Below are positions 52,108-59,900 of a stretch of DNA of 64,000 nucleotides, piece by piece (positions within the stretch are counted from its first letter, which is position 1; every line of letters begins with the position of its first letter). The position numbers and the translations under genes are program-made. This DNA is from CAYJCL01 sp964370475 (GTDB lineage: Bacteria; Bacillota_I; Bacilli_A; RF39; UBA660): positions 1 to 64,000 of the forward strand of contig CAYJJI010000001.1 of the NCBI GenBank assembly GCA_964370475.1. The letters run 5' to 3'. Under the pieces are notes generated by a model. That model had not been told where the DNA came from. It did no database searches and saw only the letters and a list, made by a program, of their open reading frames with translations.

Positions 52108-52177
52108 TTATAACAGCTGTCCACCAATCATCAAACTATACACTATTTGACATATAATTTCATTCTGAAAATTTCTA

Positions 52178-52348
52178 CGCAGGGTTTCTTTTAATACATT
52201 TCAAAAAACCCTGCGCAGTACACCATGTTTGTACTGCACTTCGTGCTTGTTTATTCCCCTCCATCAACTCTTGCTTCGCTAGAGTTGATGCTGTCCCGAT
52301 TTTTGGAGCGTTCGCGCAAGGTGAAAAATCGGAACGGGTCATCGCCCG
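52178..52348. other. Chain of perfect hairpins, possible structured RNA or recombination site
   Basis: Between the pseudogene and the intact surface gene are at least five inverted repeats. CGCAGGGTTT/AAACCCTGCG pairs 52178-52187 with 52206-52215 (10 bp). GCAGTACA/TGTACTGC pairs 52215-52222 with 52230-52237 (8 bp). CATCAACTCT/AGAGTTGATG pairs 52262-52271 with 52281-52290 (10 bp). CCGATTTTT/AAAAATCGG pairs 52296-52304 with 52324-52332 (9 bp). CGGG/CCCG pairs 52335-52338 with 52345-52348. The DNA is more GC-rich than its surroundings and no coding frame explains it. A structured RNA, an intron or retroelement remnant, or a recombination target are possible. Confidence 0.5.
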
Positions 52349-52405
52349 AAGTCTCTGCTGCTTTAGGGAGCTTTCACGTTACTTATTAAGTGAGGAACGC
52401 ACTTT

Positions 52406-52432
52406 AAAAAAACGAACTACGTTCGTTTTTTT
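52406..52432. terminator. Perfect 12-bp hairpin right after the 52434 gene
   Basis: AAAAAAACGAAC-tac-GTTCGTTTTTTT lies 1 bp beyond the stop codon. It works as a terminator in either direction. A hairpin just past a variable gene end is also found at diversity-generating retroelement targets, which is noted only as a parallel. Confidence 0.8.
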
Positions 52433-52433
52433 G

Positions 52434-54212
52434 TTACTGCGCGAAGGAAAGCACCGAGCGTGCCGAAGAGAGGCCGTTAGGATATCCAGTGAGGCTGCTG
52501 AAATTCCAAACACCAGCACCACTGTCATCATAACAAGACCCACCTCGGTTGAACCAGGAATAAGTCGAGTTGACAAAGTTAGCTTTATCAGAGCTCCAGT
52601 TGGACATCGTAGTGCTATATGGATTTAACTCTACTGTTGCATCTCCATATATACCTCTTGTATAATCACTAGAACTTGATCCATTAGCATATGAATCATA
52701 GTGCTTTGCATCTGGGGTAGTGGTGAAACCTGAAAGACTTGGATAGAAGTTTCCACTGCTATCTTGCATATTCCCCATTACATATTCCCATCTTCCTCCT
52801 GCCATATCATATATACCTGTTATATTATGGGTTGTACTTGCTTTTATTCCATTTGCTGTTTCCCATCTATTACTTGCTGGACATATATTTATCCCTAATT
52901 CTGAGACATCTTGACTTGTATCAGATCCTCCACATCCAGTTACTATATCATATCCATTTGAACTAGAATAATAATTATTGTTCTCTATTTTTACTGAACA
53001 CGCTACATCATCTTCACATATTCCGTATTTAGATTGCGATAGATACGCTACCGCTCCCCACTCAGTATTTTTCATCATATGCATATCTGTGGTTGCATCC
53101 AATGAATATGCATTTTTAGTTCTTTGTATATTATAAAACATTGTACTTACATTTGCATTATGTGCTGAATTGACATTTGGTTTTATAATATAAGTAGTTT
53201 CCATGTCATTATTATTTTTTGGGTAATCTCCAGCATCTATAAAAATATTTTGCCATCCTAACTCAAACTTCCCTACCCAAAGACCAGCTTGTTCTACACC
53301 ACCAAAAGTAAATGCAGGATGAATTATTACATCATTATTTTCTATATCAGTATTAACTTTACTAATTGGTACAAAGTTTATTTCTATTGATTCTTGTGCA
53401 TTTACTATTGATGATTTTTTATATTCATATCTTGGAATCCATACATACATCTGCTCTATTGATTCCATTGGTATTGTAGTTCCCGGATTTAGTGTTGTAA
53501 ATGTTGGATCTACTATTACCGCATTCGCCCATTTTGATTCAGCATAACTATACCAAGCATCTTCATATATATCAGCAACAGTTACAACACCTGTATCTGC
53601 TATATTAACTGGTATCATTTTACTATCTAATACTGGATCACTTCCTGCTAAAACAGGATCAGTATAAGGAGGAAATGCTGCCTCAGCACTAACCGTAATC
53701 TTAGCTTGTATCTTTTTATTAGCAGCATTAGAAAGAGTTCCAGATCCATCTATCCACATTCTAAACATATGTTCATTAACTGCTCCTGGAGCTAAATTAT
53801 AAGAAGATAAATTATAAGCAGTAGCTCCTTCAATAGTTGCTGTAGTAGTATTGCTTATAATACTAGGAGTTAATCCATCAATAGAATATTTAATAAGATC
53901 ATGACTTATATCAGTAATACTTAATACTTCTAAATTAACACTATATCTAGCATCAACAGTACAAGTATTTTCTATTGAAAAGAAATAAGGAGCTTGAAAC
54001 ATTCCTTGATCATCAGTTAAAGGAAAAGAATTAGTTAAATTAATAGTACTACTACTATCCTCAGCAAAAACAATACTAAAACATCCCGAATCAACTAAAT
54101 TTTCTCCAGATTGAGTTTCCCTTATCGACCATAATGCATACGAAAAACCAACAGCTATAGCTACTGTTAATAATAAAGCAGTACCAATCAATATAATAAA
54201 TTTAGGTTTCAT
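52434..54212 (-). CDS. Surface protein: SYA-type N-module plus FGE/C-type-lectin-like domain
   Basis: The product has 592 residues from ATG 54212 (AGGAGTG upstream). One N-terminal membrane segment (about 6-26, GFSYALW) leads to the same ectodomain module as the 39177 protein (SGCFSIVF, FPLTDDQGM, IENTCT, TIEGATAYNLSSY, MWIDGSGTL; to about 190). Then comes DPVLDSKMIPV and a long FGE/C-type-lectin-like domain with MYVWIPRY, GLWVGKFE, WGAVAYLSQSKYG, GIYDMAGGRWEYVMG, GIYGDAT and the terminal SWFNRGGS...AGVWNF...SARSVLS block. The last block has the RGG-x-GxxAGVWxF pattern of ligand-binding loops in diversified C-type-lectin proteins. The 3' half is visibly less AT-biased than the 5' half. Confidence 0.8.
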   Translation of the reverse strand: MKPKFIILIGTALLLTVAIAVGFSYALWSIRETQSGENLVDSGCFSIVFAEDSSSTINLTNSFPLTDDQGMFQAPYFFSIENTCTVDARYSVNLEVLSITDISHDLIKYSIDGLTPSIISNTTTATIEGATAYNLSSYNLAPGAVNEHMFRMWIDGSGTLSNAANKKIQAKITVSAEAAFPPYTDPVLAGSDPVLDSKMIPVNIADTGVVTVADIYEDAWYSYAESKWANAVIVDPTFTTLNPGTTIPMESIEQMYVWIPRYEYKKSSIVNAQESIEINFVPISKVNTDIENNDVIIHPAFTFGGVEQAGLWVGKFELGWQNIFIDAGDYPKNNNDMETTYIIKPNVNSAHNANVSTMFYNIQRTKNAYSLDATTDMHMMKNTEWGAVAYLSQSKYGICEDDVACSVKIENNNYYSSSNGYDIVTGCGGSDTSQDVSELGINICPASNRWETANGIKASTTHNITGIYDMAGGRWEYVMGNMQDSSGNFYPSLSGFTTTPDAKHYDSYANGSSSSDYTRGIYGDATVELNPYSTTMSNWSSDKANFVNSTYSWFNRGGSCYDDSGAGVWNFSSLTGYPNGLSSARSVLSFAQ

Positions 54213-54265
54213 TAAAACACTCCTATCATTAAAATAATTATATAACAAAATAAATATAAGTACAA

Positions 54266-54300
54266 GTTAAAAGAATTACTAAAATAGTAATTCTTTTAAC
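54266..54300. repeat. Perfect 15-bp inverted repeat upstream of the 52434 gene
   Basis: GTTAAAAGAATTACT-aaaat-AGTAATTCTTTTAAC lies between the divergent starts at 54212 and 54340. It lacks a T run outside the stem, so it may be an operator or a terminator for the spoVID-ysxE transcript. Confidence 0.55.
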
Positions 54301-54339
54301 TAAATATATAACTCTACATAAAATATATTAGGTGATTAT

Positions 54340-54522
54340 ATGAACAAACCTCCTAAACAAGTTACTCCTTTTAAAGTATTTATTATTACTACCCTTTTAG
54401 TACTAATATTTTATCAATCAATAATAACTTTAATAATACCATTTAGAATAAATGTATTTGTTTTATTTATTGAAGTCTGTTTACTTATTTTCTTTCTCTT
54501 TAGAGTAATATGGCCTTATTAA
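54340..54522 (+). CDS. Possible 60-residue two-helix membrane protein
   Basis: After TTAGGTGATTATATG, the frame encodes a short basic head (MNKPPKQVTPFK) and two membrane helices (about 14-35 and 38-58). It overlaps the convergent ysxE-like gene by 42 bp, which weakens the call. The good RBS, the hydrophobic pattern and the lack of another explanation for 54301-54480 support it. Confidence 0.5.
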   Translation: MNKPPKQVTPFKVFIITTLLVLIFYQSIITLIIPFRINVFVLFIEVCLLIFFLFRVIWPY

Positions 54523-55374
54523 TGCTTCACTCTTAAATATATAATCTAACTGCTTTCTAACTACTTCTGTTTTATCATACTCACTACCACTAAATACTAT
54601 CTCACCAGGCATTGCAATCAAAATATATAATAATTTCAATTCATCTTCATTTAAAGAAAACTCATCCAAATATATATTTAACAGCGTACTAAATTCCAAA
54701 TCATAGTAATGTTTTTTATAAAACATTACTATATCCCACACTGGTGTATCAACCCGACTCTTTTCCCAACTAACTAAATAGTCTAAATCCCCTTTTAAAT
54801 AATGATCAAGTTCCAAATTATTATGTAACAAACAAACTCTTTGTTTGTTTTTTTCTTTAACTAAATCATACCATTTATCCAACTCACTTTCACAAAATAA
54901 TAAAGCATTATTAATAGAAGAATAATTCCTAACAAATAAATAACTAGAAGGACTCATAAACTCTTCAATTATTAATTCATCAAATAAAGAAATATAAAAT
55001 GATTTAGAATACAATATATTATTTTTAATATTATCATAAATCTCTTTATATACATTATTTGTTACTTCCTTAAAATAAGCAGTCTTATTATGTAAAGAAG
55101 CTATCAATCTAATTAAATCTTCTGATTGTTGTTCTATAGGTTCGTTAATAGTATCAATATATTCATACACTAAAACATCACTTCTAGAACCATCAATAAG
55201 TTTAGGAACATTATGAAAATTCCTACTCTTTAAATAATTAAATAACTCATTAATATCCTTTTCCTTTTTCTTTACTATAAACTTTCCATCCATAGTATCA
55301 AAAATTTTAACACTCTTATTTAAAGTAACCCTAAGAGGTTTATATATCTCTGTTAATAAATCAACACTATTCAT
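54481..55374 (-). CDS. ysxE: YsxE/CotS-like spore coat kinase-fold protein
   Basis: The 297-residue protein has the aminoglycoside-phosphotransferase fold: KFIVKKKEKD with a possible ATP Lys, VLVYEYID hinge, the loop CLLHNNLELDHYLKGD where active enzymes have HxDxxxxN, and WEKSRVDTPVWDIVMFY. The catalytic Asp appears replaced by Asn (HNNLELDH), so it may be a pseudokinase. CotS/YsxE/YutH proteins of this type are spore coat components. It overlaps the spoVID-like gene by 8 bp, the same pair as in B. subtilis, which is the strongest evidence for its identity. Confidence 0.8.
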   Translation of the reverse strand: MNSVDLLTEIYKPLRVTLNKSVKIFDTMDGKFIVKKKEKDINELFNYLKSRNFHNVPKLIDGSRSDVLVYEYIDTINEPIEQQSEDLIRLIASLHNKTAYFKEVTNNVYKEIYDNIKNNILYSKSFYISLFDELIIEEFMSPSSYLFVRNYSSINNALLFCESELDKWYDLVKEKNKQRVCLLHNNLELDHYLKGDLDYLVSWEKSRVDTPVWDIVMFYKKHYYDLEFSTLLNIYLDEFSLNEDELKLLYILIAMPGEIVFSGSEYDKTEVVRKQLDYIFKSEALIRPYYSKEKENK

Positions 55375-55933
55375 TATTACTAGGTATAATTAACTTATCT
55401 CCAACTTTTATATTACTAATATCATTATACTCCTTAATATATTCAACACTAGTTTGATATTTAGAACATATTATTTCAATAGTTTCTTCTTCTTTAACTA
55501 TATGAATATTATAAAGAATATAAGAATCATCACTATTAGTAATTAACTCTTCCTTAGGTTCTTCTATTTCATTAACTAATTCCTTATAATCAACTCTAAC
55601 ATCCTCTATAATTTCTTTCTCCATAGTATCAATCATAAACTCTATATTAACTCTTAATATATTAGGACTTACAACATCATAAGTAAAATCAACAATCGAA
55701 AAGTCAACAAGCTCAGTAACATCATTAGTATAATTAATCGAAAAAGGAATTAAATGTCTAAAACTATCTTTATTAACACTAATTTCATGAGCTTTATATT
55801 CTCCACTAACTATAAAATTCCCGCTAACTCCCTCAGTATCATCAACATAATCATGTTCCAAAGATATACTGCATATTTCAGCTATCTTAGTATCAAATTC
55901 AATATCATTAGATATTGGCACATTCTTCTTCAT
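55367..55933 (-). CDS. spoVID: SpoVID-like spore coat morphogenetic protein, short
   Basis: SpoVID coordinates wrapping of the coat around the forespore. The 188-residue product from ATG 55933 (AGGAG) has a beta-rich N-terminal domain (about 10-120, with GEYKAHEI, FRHLIPFSI) like the SpoVID/SPOCS N-terminus. A short acidic linker and a C-terminal LysM domain (YNIHIVKEEETIEIICSKYQ, EYNDISNIKVGDKLIIP) follow. B. subtilis SpoVID is about 575 residues; the long middle region is lacking. Both ends and the neighbour ysxE argue for a minimal orthologue. Confidence 0.82.
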   Translation of the reverse strand: MKKNVPISNDIEFDTKIAEICSISLEHDYVDDTEGVSGNFIVSGEYKAHEISVNKDSFRHLIPFSINYTNDVTELVDFSIVDFTYDVVSPNILRVNIEFMIDTMEKEIIEDVRVDYKELVNEIEEPKEELITNSDDSYILYNIHIVKEEETIEIICSKYQTSVEYIKEYNDISNIKVGDKLIIPSNNE

Positions 55934-55992
55934 CAAATCATCTCCTAAAAAAGAATATGAATATAATAATTTTTTATACCAAAAAAAGAAGA

Positions 55993-58311
55993 TTACTCTT
56001 CTTTAAATAAATTATTAAATATTTCATCATATTTATTAACCCCAATAATCTCTAAATTATCAAGGACATATTTAGGAATAAACTCCAAATCAGTAACATT
56101 ATCTTTAGGAATAAATATCTTTTTAATACCACTGTTATAAGCTCCAATAACTTTTTCTCTTAATCCACCAATTTTTAATACATCACCTTGTAAATTAATT
56201 TCTCCAGTCATTGATATCTTATAATCAATTAATTTACTAGATAATAAACTAATCAAAGAAGTAACAATAGCACAACCAGCACTAGGTCCATCCTTTTTTA
56301 TAGCTCCCTCTAAAAAGTGAATATGAATATCTTTCTTATCAAAAAAATAATCATTTACCATAAATTTATCTTTATTAGATCTTATATAACTGATAGCTAC
56401 ATCAACAGACTCATTCATCGTTTGACCAAGTAATCCCGTAATAATTCTCTTCCCACTACCATCATACATCGAAGATTCTATTTGCATTATTAAACCACCA
56501 AAAGGAGTATAAGCCATTCCATTAACTACTCCAAAACTATCAAATAATATTTCATTATTAGAGTACTTACTATAACTTAAATATTTAACTAAATCCTTAT
56601 CAGTTAATTTCTTAATAGATTTTTTATCTTTAATAATCCAATCAGTAACAATCTTTCTAACTATTGTTTCCAAATTTCTTTGTAAATCTCTAACCCCAGA
56701 TTCCTTCGTATAAGATTTAATAATTTTTAAAAGTAACTCATCATTAAAAACAATATCTTTCTTTAAAACTATATGATCTTTATATATATTAGGCAACAAA
56801 TAGTTTTTAGCTATATCTACTTTTTGAAACTCAGTATAACTAGATAACTCAATTATCTCTAATCTATCTAATAAAGCAGCTGGAATAGCTCCTATATCAT
56901 TAGCAGTAAGAATAAACAATACCTTAGATAAATCAAAAGGTTCTTCTATATAATTATCAATAAACATCATATTTTGTTCAGTATCTAAAATATCTAATAA
57001 AACAGAAGCAGGATCCCCTTTAAAATCCTTAACCATCTTATCAATTTCATCAATTAAAATTAAAGGATTATTAACACCAGTCTTATTAATACCTTGAATA
57101 ATCTTCCCTGCATTAGCTCCAAGATAAGTCTTACGATGTCCAATTAACTCATTAGAATCGTTCAACCCTCCAACACTAATCTTATAAAAACTTTTCTTTA
57201 AAGCTCCAGCAACTGCTTTAGCAAGCGTTGTCTTACCAACACCAGGAGGTCCTACAAAACACAAAACAGGCGATTTAATATCCTTATTACGATTCTTTAT
57301 AGCCACATATTCAATAATTCTCTCTTTAATATTTTCAAGACCATAATGACTCTTATCCAAATACTTTCTAATAACCTTCAAATCATCTTCATCTAAACTA
57401 CTATTATTCCAAGGCAAATTAAGTACCAAATCTAAATAATTACGTATCACAGATGACTCAGGAGAAGATTCATTAGTATGTTCAAATTTCTTAATTTCTT
57501 TAGATATCTTAGCTTTAATAGAATCACTTATATCTAAATTATTTAATACATCAAAATAACTACTAGTTAAATCATCTTTTTCTTCTTCATCACCAAGTTC
57601 CTTTTGAATTTCTTTTAACTTTTCTTTTAAAATAAACTCTCTTTGATTGTTTTCAAAAGACATCTTCAAATTTTCTTCAATATGGTTATCTAACTCAAGA
57701 ACTTGTAACTCTAACTTCAAATCAACTATCAAAGCATTAGCACGATGATAAGGATTTAATTCAACCATATAAGAAAGTTTTTTCTCCATACTAAAAGGAA
57801 CATTATTAACAACTAAATCAACTAATAAATCTAAATCCTTTGAATTATTTAAAGTATTTATAAAACTATTAGAAACATATTTAGCAATCTTTAAAAAATC
57901 CTTAGTTAAATCAACTATTTTTCTTCTAACAGCTAATTCCTTAATTTCATTAAGTTTAGGAAAATCCAATAACATACAACGAGCTTCTAACACTTCATTA
58001 TCTAAAATATAATTTGAATAAGACTTTATCTTAACTCTTCTCTTACCAGTAAGTACTATGCGGTAATTTCCATTAGGTAATTCTATTTTACTTTTAACAA
58101 TAGCAATAACCCCTATAAAAGGCAAATCATTAATATCAGGACTCTCTTCAAATTGATTTCTAGGAGCTACAATTAATAACTCATTATTATGACTTCTAGT
58201 AGAAAGCTCAATAATGTTTTTAGATAAAATATTATTAAGTTCTAATTTAACTTCTTGATGAGGCAAAAGGACTAAATTTTTTAATAATAACACTGGTAAA
58301 TTAATTGTCAT
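55993..58311 (-). CDS. lon: ATP-dependent protease Lon
   Basis: LonA is the cytosolic AAA+ protease for misfolded and regulatory proteins. The 772-residue protein has the LAN substrate domain (about 1-195), a coiled coil, and the AAA+ module with Walker A GPPGVGKT (residues 354-361) and Walker B ILIDEIDK. The C-terminal peptidase has the catalytic Ser in DGPSAGCAI and the Lys further on in GLREKVIGA. It is complete and of normal length. It sits next to spoVID-ysxE, which is also close to lon genes in Bacillus. Confidence 0.97.
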   Translation of the reverse strand: MTINLPVLLLKNLVLLPHQEVKLELNNILSKNIIELSTRSHNNELLIVAPRNQFEESPDINDLPFIGVIAIVKSKIELPNGNYRIVLTGKRRVKIKSYSNYILDNEVLEARCMLLDFPKLNEIKELAVRRKIVDLTKDFLKIAKYVSNSFINTLNNSKDLDLLVDLVVNNVPFSMEKKLSYMVELNPYHRANALIVDLKLELQVLELDNHIEENLKMSFENNQREFILKEKLKEIQKELGDEEEKDDLTSSYFDVLNNLDISDSIKAKISKEIKKFEHTNESSPESSVIRNYLDLVLNLPWNNSSLDEDDLKVIRKYLDKSHYGLENIKERIIEYVAIKNRNKDIKSPVLCFVGPPGVGKTTLAKAVAGALKKSFYKISVGGLNDSNELIGHRKTYLGANAGKIIQGINKTGVNNPLILIDEIDKMVKDFKGDPASVLLDILDTEQNMMFIDNYIEEPFDLSKVLFILTANDIGAIPAALLDRLEIIELSSYTEFQKVDIAKNYLLPNIYKDHIVLKKDIVFNDELLLKIIKSYTKESGVRDLQRNLETIVRKIVTDWIIKDKKSIKKLTDKDLVKYLSYSKYSNNEILFDSFGVVNGMAYTPFGGLIMQIESSMYDGSGKRIITGLLGQTMNESVDVAISYIRSNKDKFMVNDYFFDKKDIHIHFLEGAIKKDGPSAGCAIVTSLISLLSSKLIDYKISMTGEINLQGDVLKIGGLREKVIGAYNSGIKKIFIPKDNVTDLEFIPKYVLDNLEIIGVNKYDEIFNNLFKEE

Positions 58312-58403
58312 AATCCGCCTCCTAAAATATATAAAGTATATTATATCTTATCAAAAAAAAAAGTAAACAACTTTTCACTTTTTTTACATCAACTTGGCAA
58401 CAT

Positions 58404-59885
58404 TCAGTAAACAGCAGCTACAGATCTAGTAGCATACATTCCATAAGCTATCCCAAAATAACTATTAAAAGCAAATACTCCCGCTTCAGTACCTAAATTA
58501 GCAGTAGAACCTCTATACATCCAATGATATTCGCCACCAACAAATCCAGCTGAATCACCATTCCAAGTTATTCTATTCGCTGGAGACATTTCAGTAGTAG
58601 CATCACCCGCAATACCTCTTGAATATTCATACATATTGGAAGAATAATTATAAGAATCATAATACTTACTAGCAGGAACTGTAGGAAAAGCAGCATATGA
58701 ATTAACAAAAGTTCCACTAGTACTCTTCATATTAGCCATTACTGCATCATATTTACCACCAGCCATATCATAAACTCCATAAACATTTCTAGTAGTAGAA
58801 GCCTTCGCCCCATTAGTAGTATTCCATCTATAAGTAGAAGGACAAATAGAAAGACCAGAAGCATTAACTAAAACAGAAGTATCACTCCCTCCACATCCAG
58901 TAATAGTATCTAAATTAGTATTATGGTAACTATTATTCTCAACTTTTAAAGAACATGTCCCATTGTCATTACAAACACCATACTTAGATTGAGATAAATA
59001 CGCAATAGCACCCCATTCAATATTTTTAATCATATGAACATCTGTAGTTGAATCTAAACTATAAAGTGTTTTAGCTTCTTGAACTTCCGTAAATAATCCA
59101 TAATGATTTAAATTAACTACAGGAGCAACATTTGGAATATTCTTTGTATTTGCACCTTGTTCAAACTTACCTACCCAAAAACCAGATAACTTATCAGTTC
59201 CAAATGTAAAAGCAGAATGAGCAGTAGTATTTTTATCAACAAAATAAACATCAATAGCATTTGCAGAATTTACAATAGAACTAACATCATATCTAAATCT
59301 AGGAATCCATACATACATCTGTCCAACAGCACTCATAGGAATAACTGTTCCAGGAGGAGAATTAAGATAAGATGTATTAGAAAGAACTATAGCATTCGCC
59401 CACTCACTATTCACATAATTGTACCATTCTTCTTCTAAATCAGCTACTTTGATCGTTCCATCACTTTCTAAAACAATCGGTAACATTTTCGAATCTAAAA
59501 GTGGATCATTTCCATTCAATTCCGTTTCAATATATTTTTTAAAAAAATATATAGAACAATCATCATTACCACTAAAAGACATATCTAAAGACCAATTTGA
59601 TTGATTCCACACAGCTGTAGTAACTCCATCACAAACAAATCTATCAAAATGATAATTAGAATTAGCAACAGGAAATTCAGTAGACTTAACACCACTAACA
59701 TACACATTTAAATTAATAGGAGAATCAACTAACGAATTAATAATTACAGTATTATAATTAACTTCAAAATACGCAAAAGAAATTCCCAAAATAGTAAATG
59801 CTATTAAAACAAGCAAAGAAAAAATTAAATGCTTTTTAGTATATTTCTTTTTATTATATTCCTTTGAAACATTAAATTGTTTCAT
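58404..59885 (-). CDS. Surface protein: AYF-type N-module plus FGE/C-type-lectin-like domain
   Basis: The product has 493 residues from ATG 59885 (GAAAGGTG). The N-terminus is the same module as in the 1-963 protein (YTKKHLIFSLL, LGISFAYFEV, VIINSLVD, PINL, GNDDC; to about 120). The FGE/C-type-lectin-like domain matches that of the 52434 protein block by block: DPLLDSKMLP, MYVWIPRF, GFWVGKFEQG, IEWGAIAYLSQSKYG, VYDMAGGKY, GIAGDATTEM, and the terminal HWMYRGST...AGVFAFN...ATRSVAAVY. Its codons are AT-rich throughout, unlike the 52434 gene's 3' half. It lies between lon and pdp. The ligand is unknown. Confidence 0.8.
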   Translation of the reverse strand: MKQFNVSKEYNKKKYTKKHLIFSLLVLIAFTILGISFAYFEVNYNTVIINSLVDSPINLNVYVSGVKSTEFPVANSNYHFDRFVCDGVTTAVWNQSNWSLDMSFSGNDDCSIYFFKKYIETELNGNDPLLDSKMLPIVLESDGTIKVADLEEEWYNYVNSEWANAIVLSNTSYLNSPPGTVIPMSAVGQMYVWIPRFRYDVSSIVNSANAIDVYFVDKNTTAHSAFTFGTDKLSGFWVGKFEQGANTKNIPNVAPVVNLNHYGLFTEVQEAKTLYSLDSTTDVHMIKNIEWGAIAYLSQSKYGVCNDNGTCSLKVENNSYHNTNLDTITGCGGSDTSVLVNASGLSICPSTYRWNTTNGAKASTTRNVYGVYDMAGGKYDAVMANMKSTSGTFVNSYAAFPTVPASKYYDSYNYSSNMYEYSRGIAGDATTEMSPANRITWNGDSAGFVGGEYHWMYRGSTANLGTEAGVFAFNSYFGIAYGMYATRSVAAVY

Positions 59886-59900
59886 ATGAATCACCTTTCA

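Noticed and set aside
51955..52590. Template repeat / variable repeat pair of an active diversity-generating retroelement
   Set aside because: Codon-by-codon comparison shows many differences at bases that are not A in either coding strand (for example GTG/GTC, GGC/GGT, TTT/TTC, TTA/GCG), and no reverse transcriptase or accessory gene lies in the window. Only a decayed or distant relation remains possible.
52379..52628. Open frames on both strands over the end of the 52434 gene
   Set aside because: They are shadows of the lectin-like C-terminus, lack ribosome-binding sites and run through the terminator hairpin.
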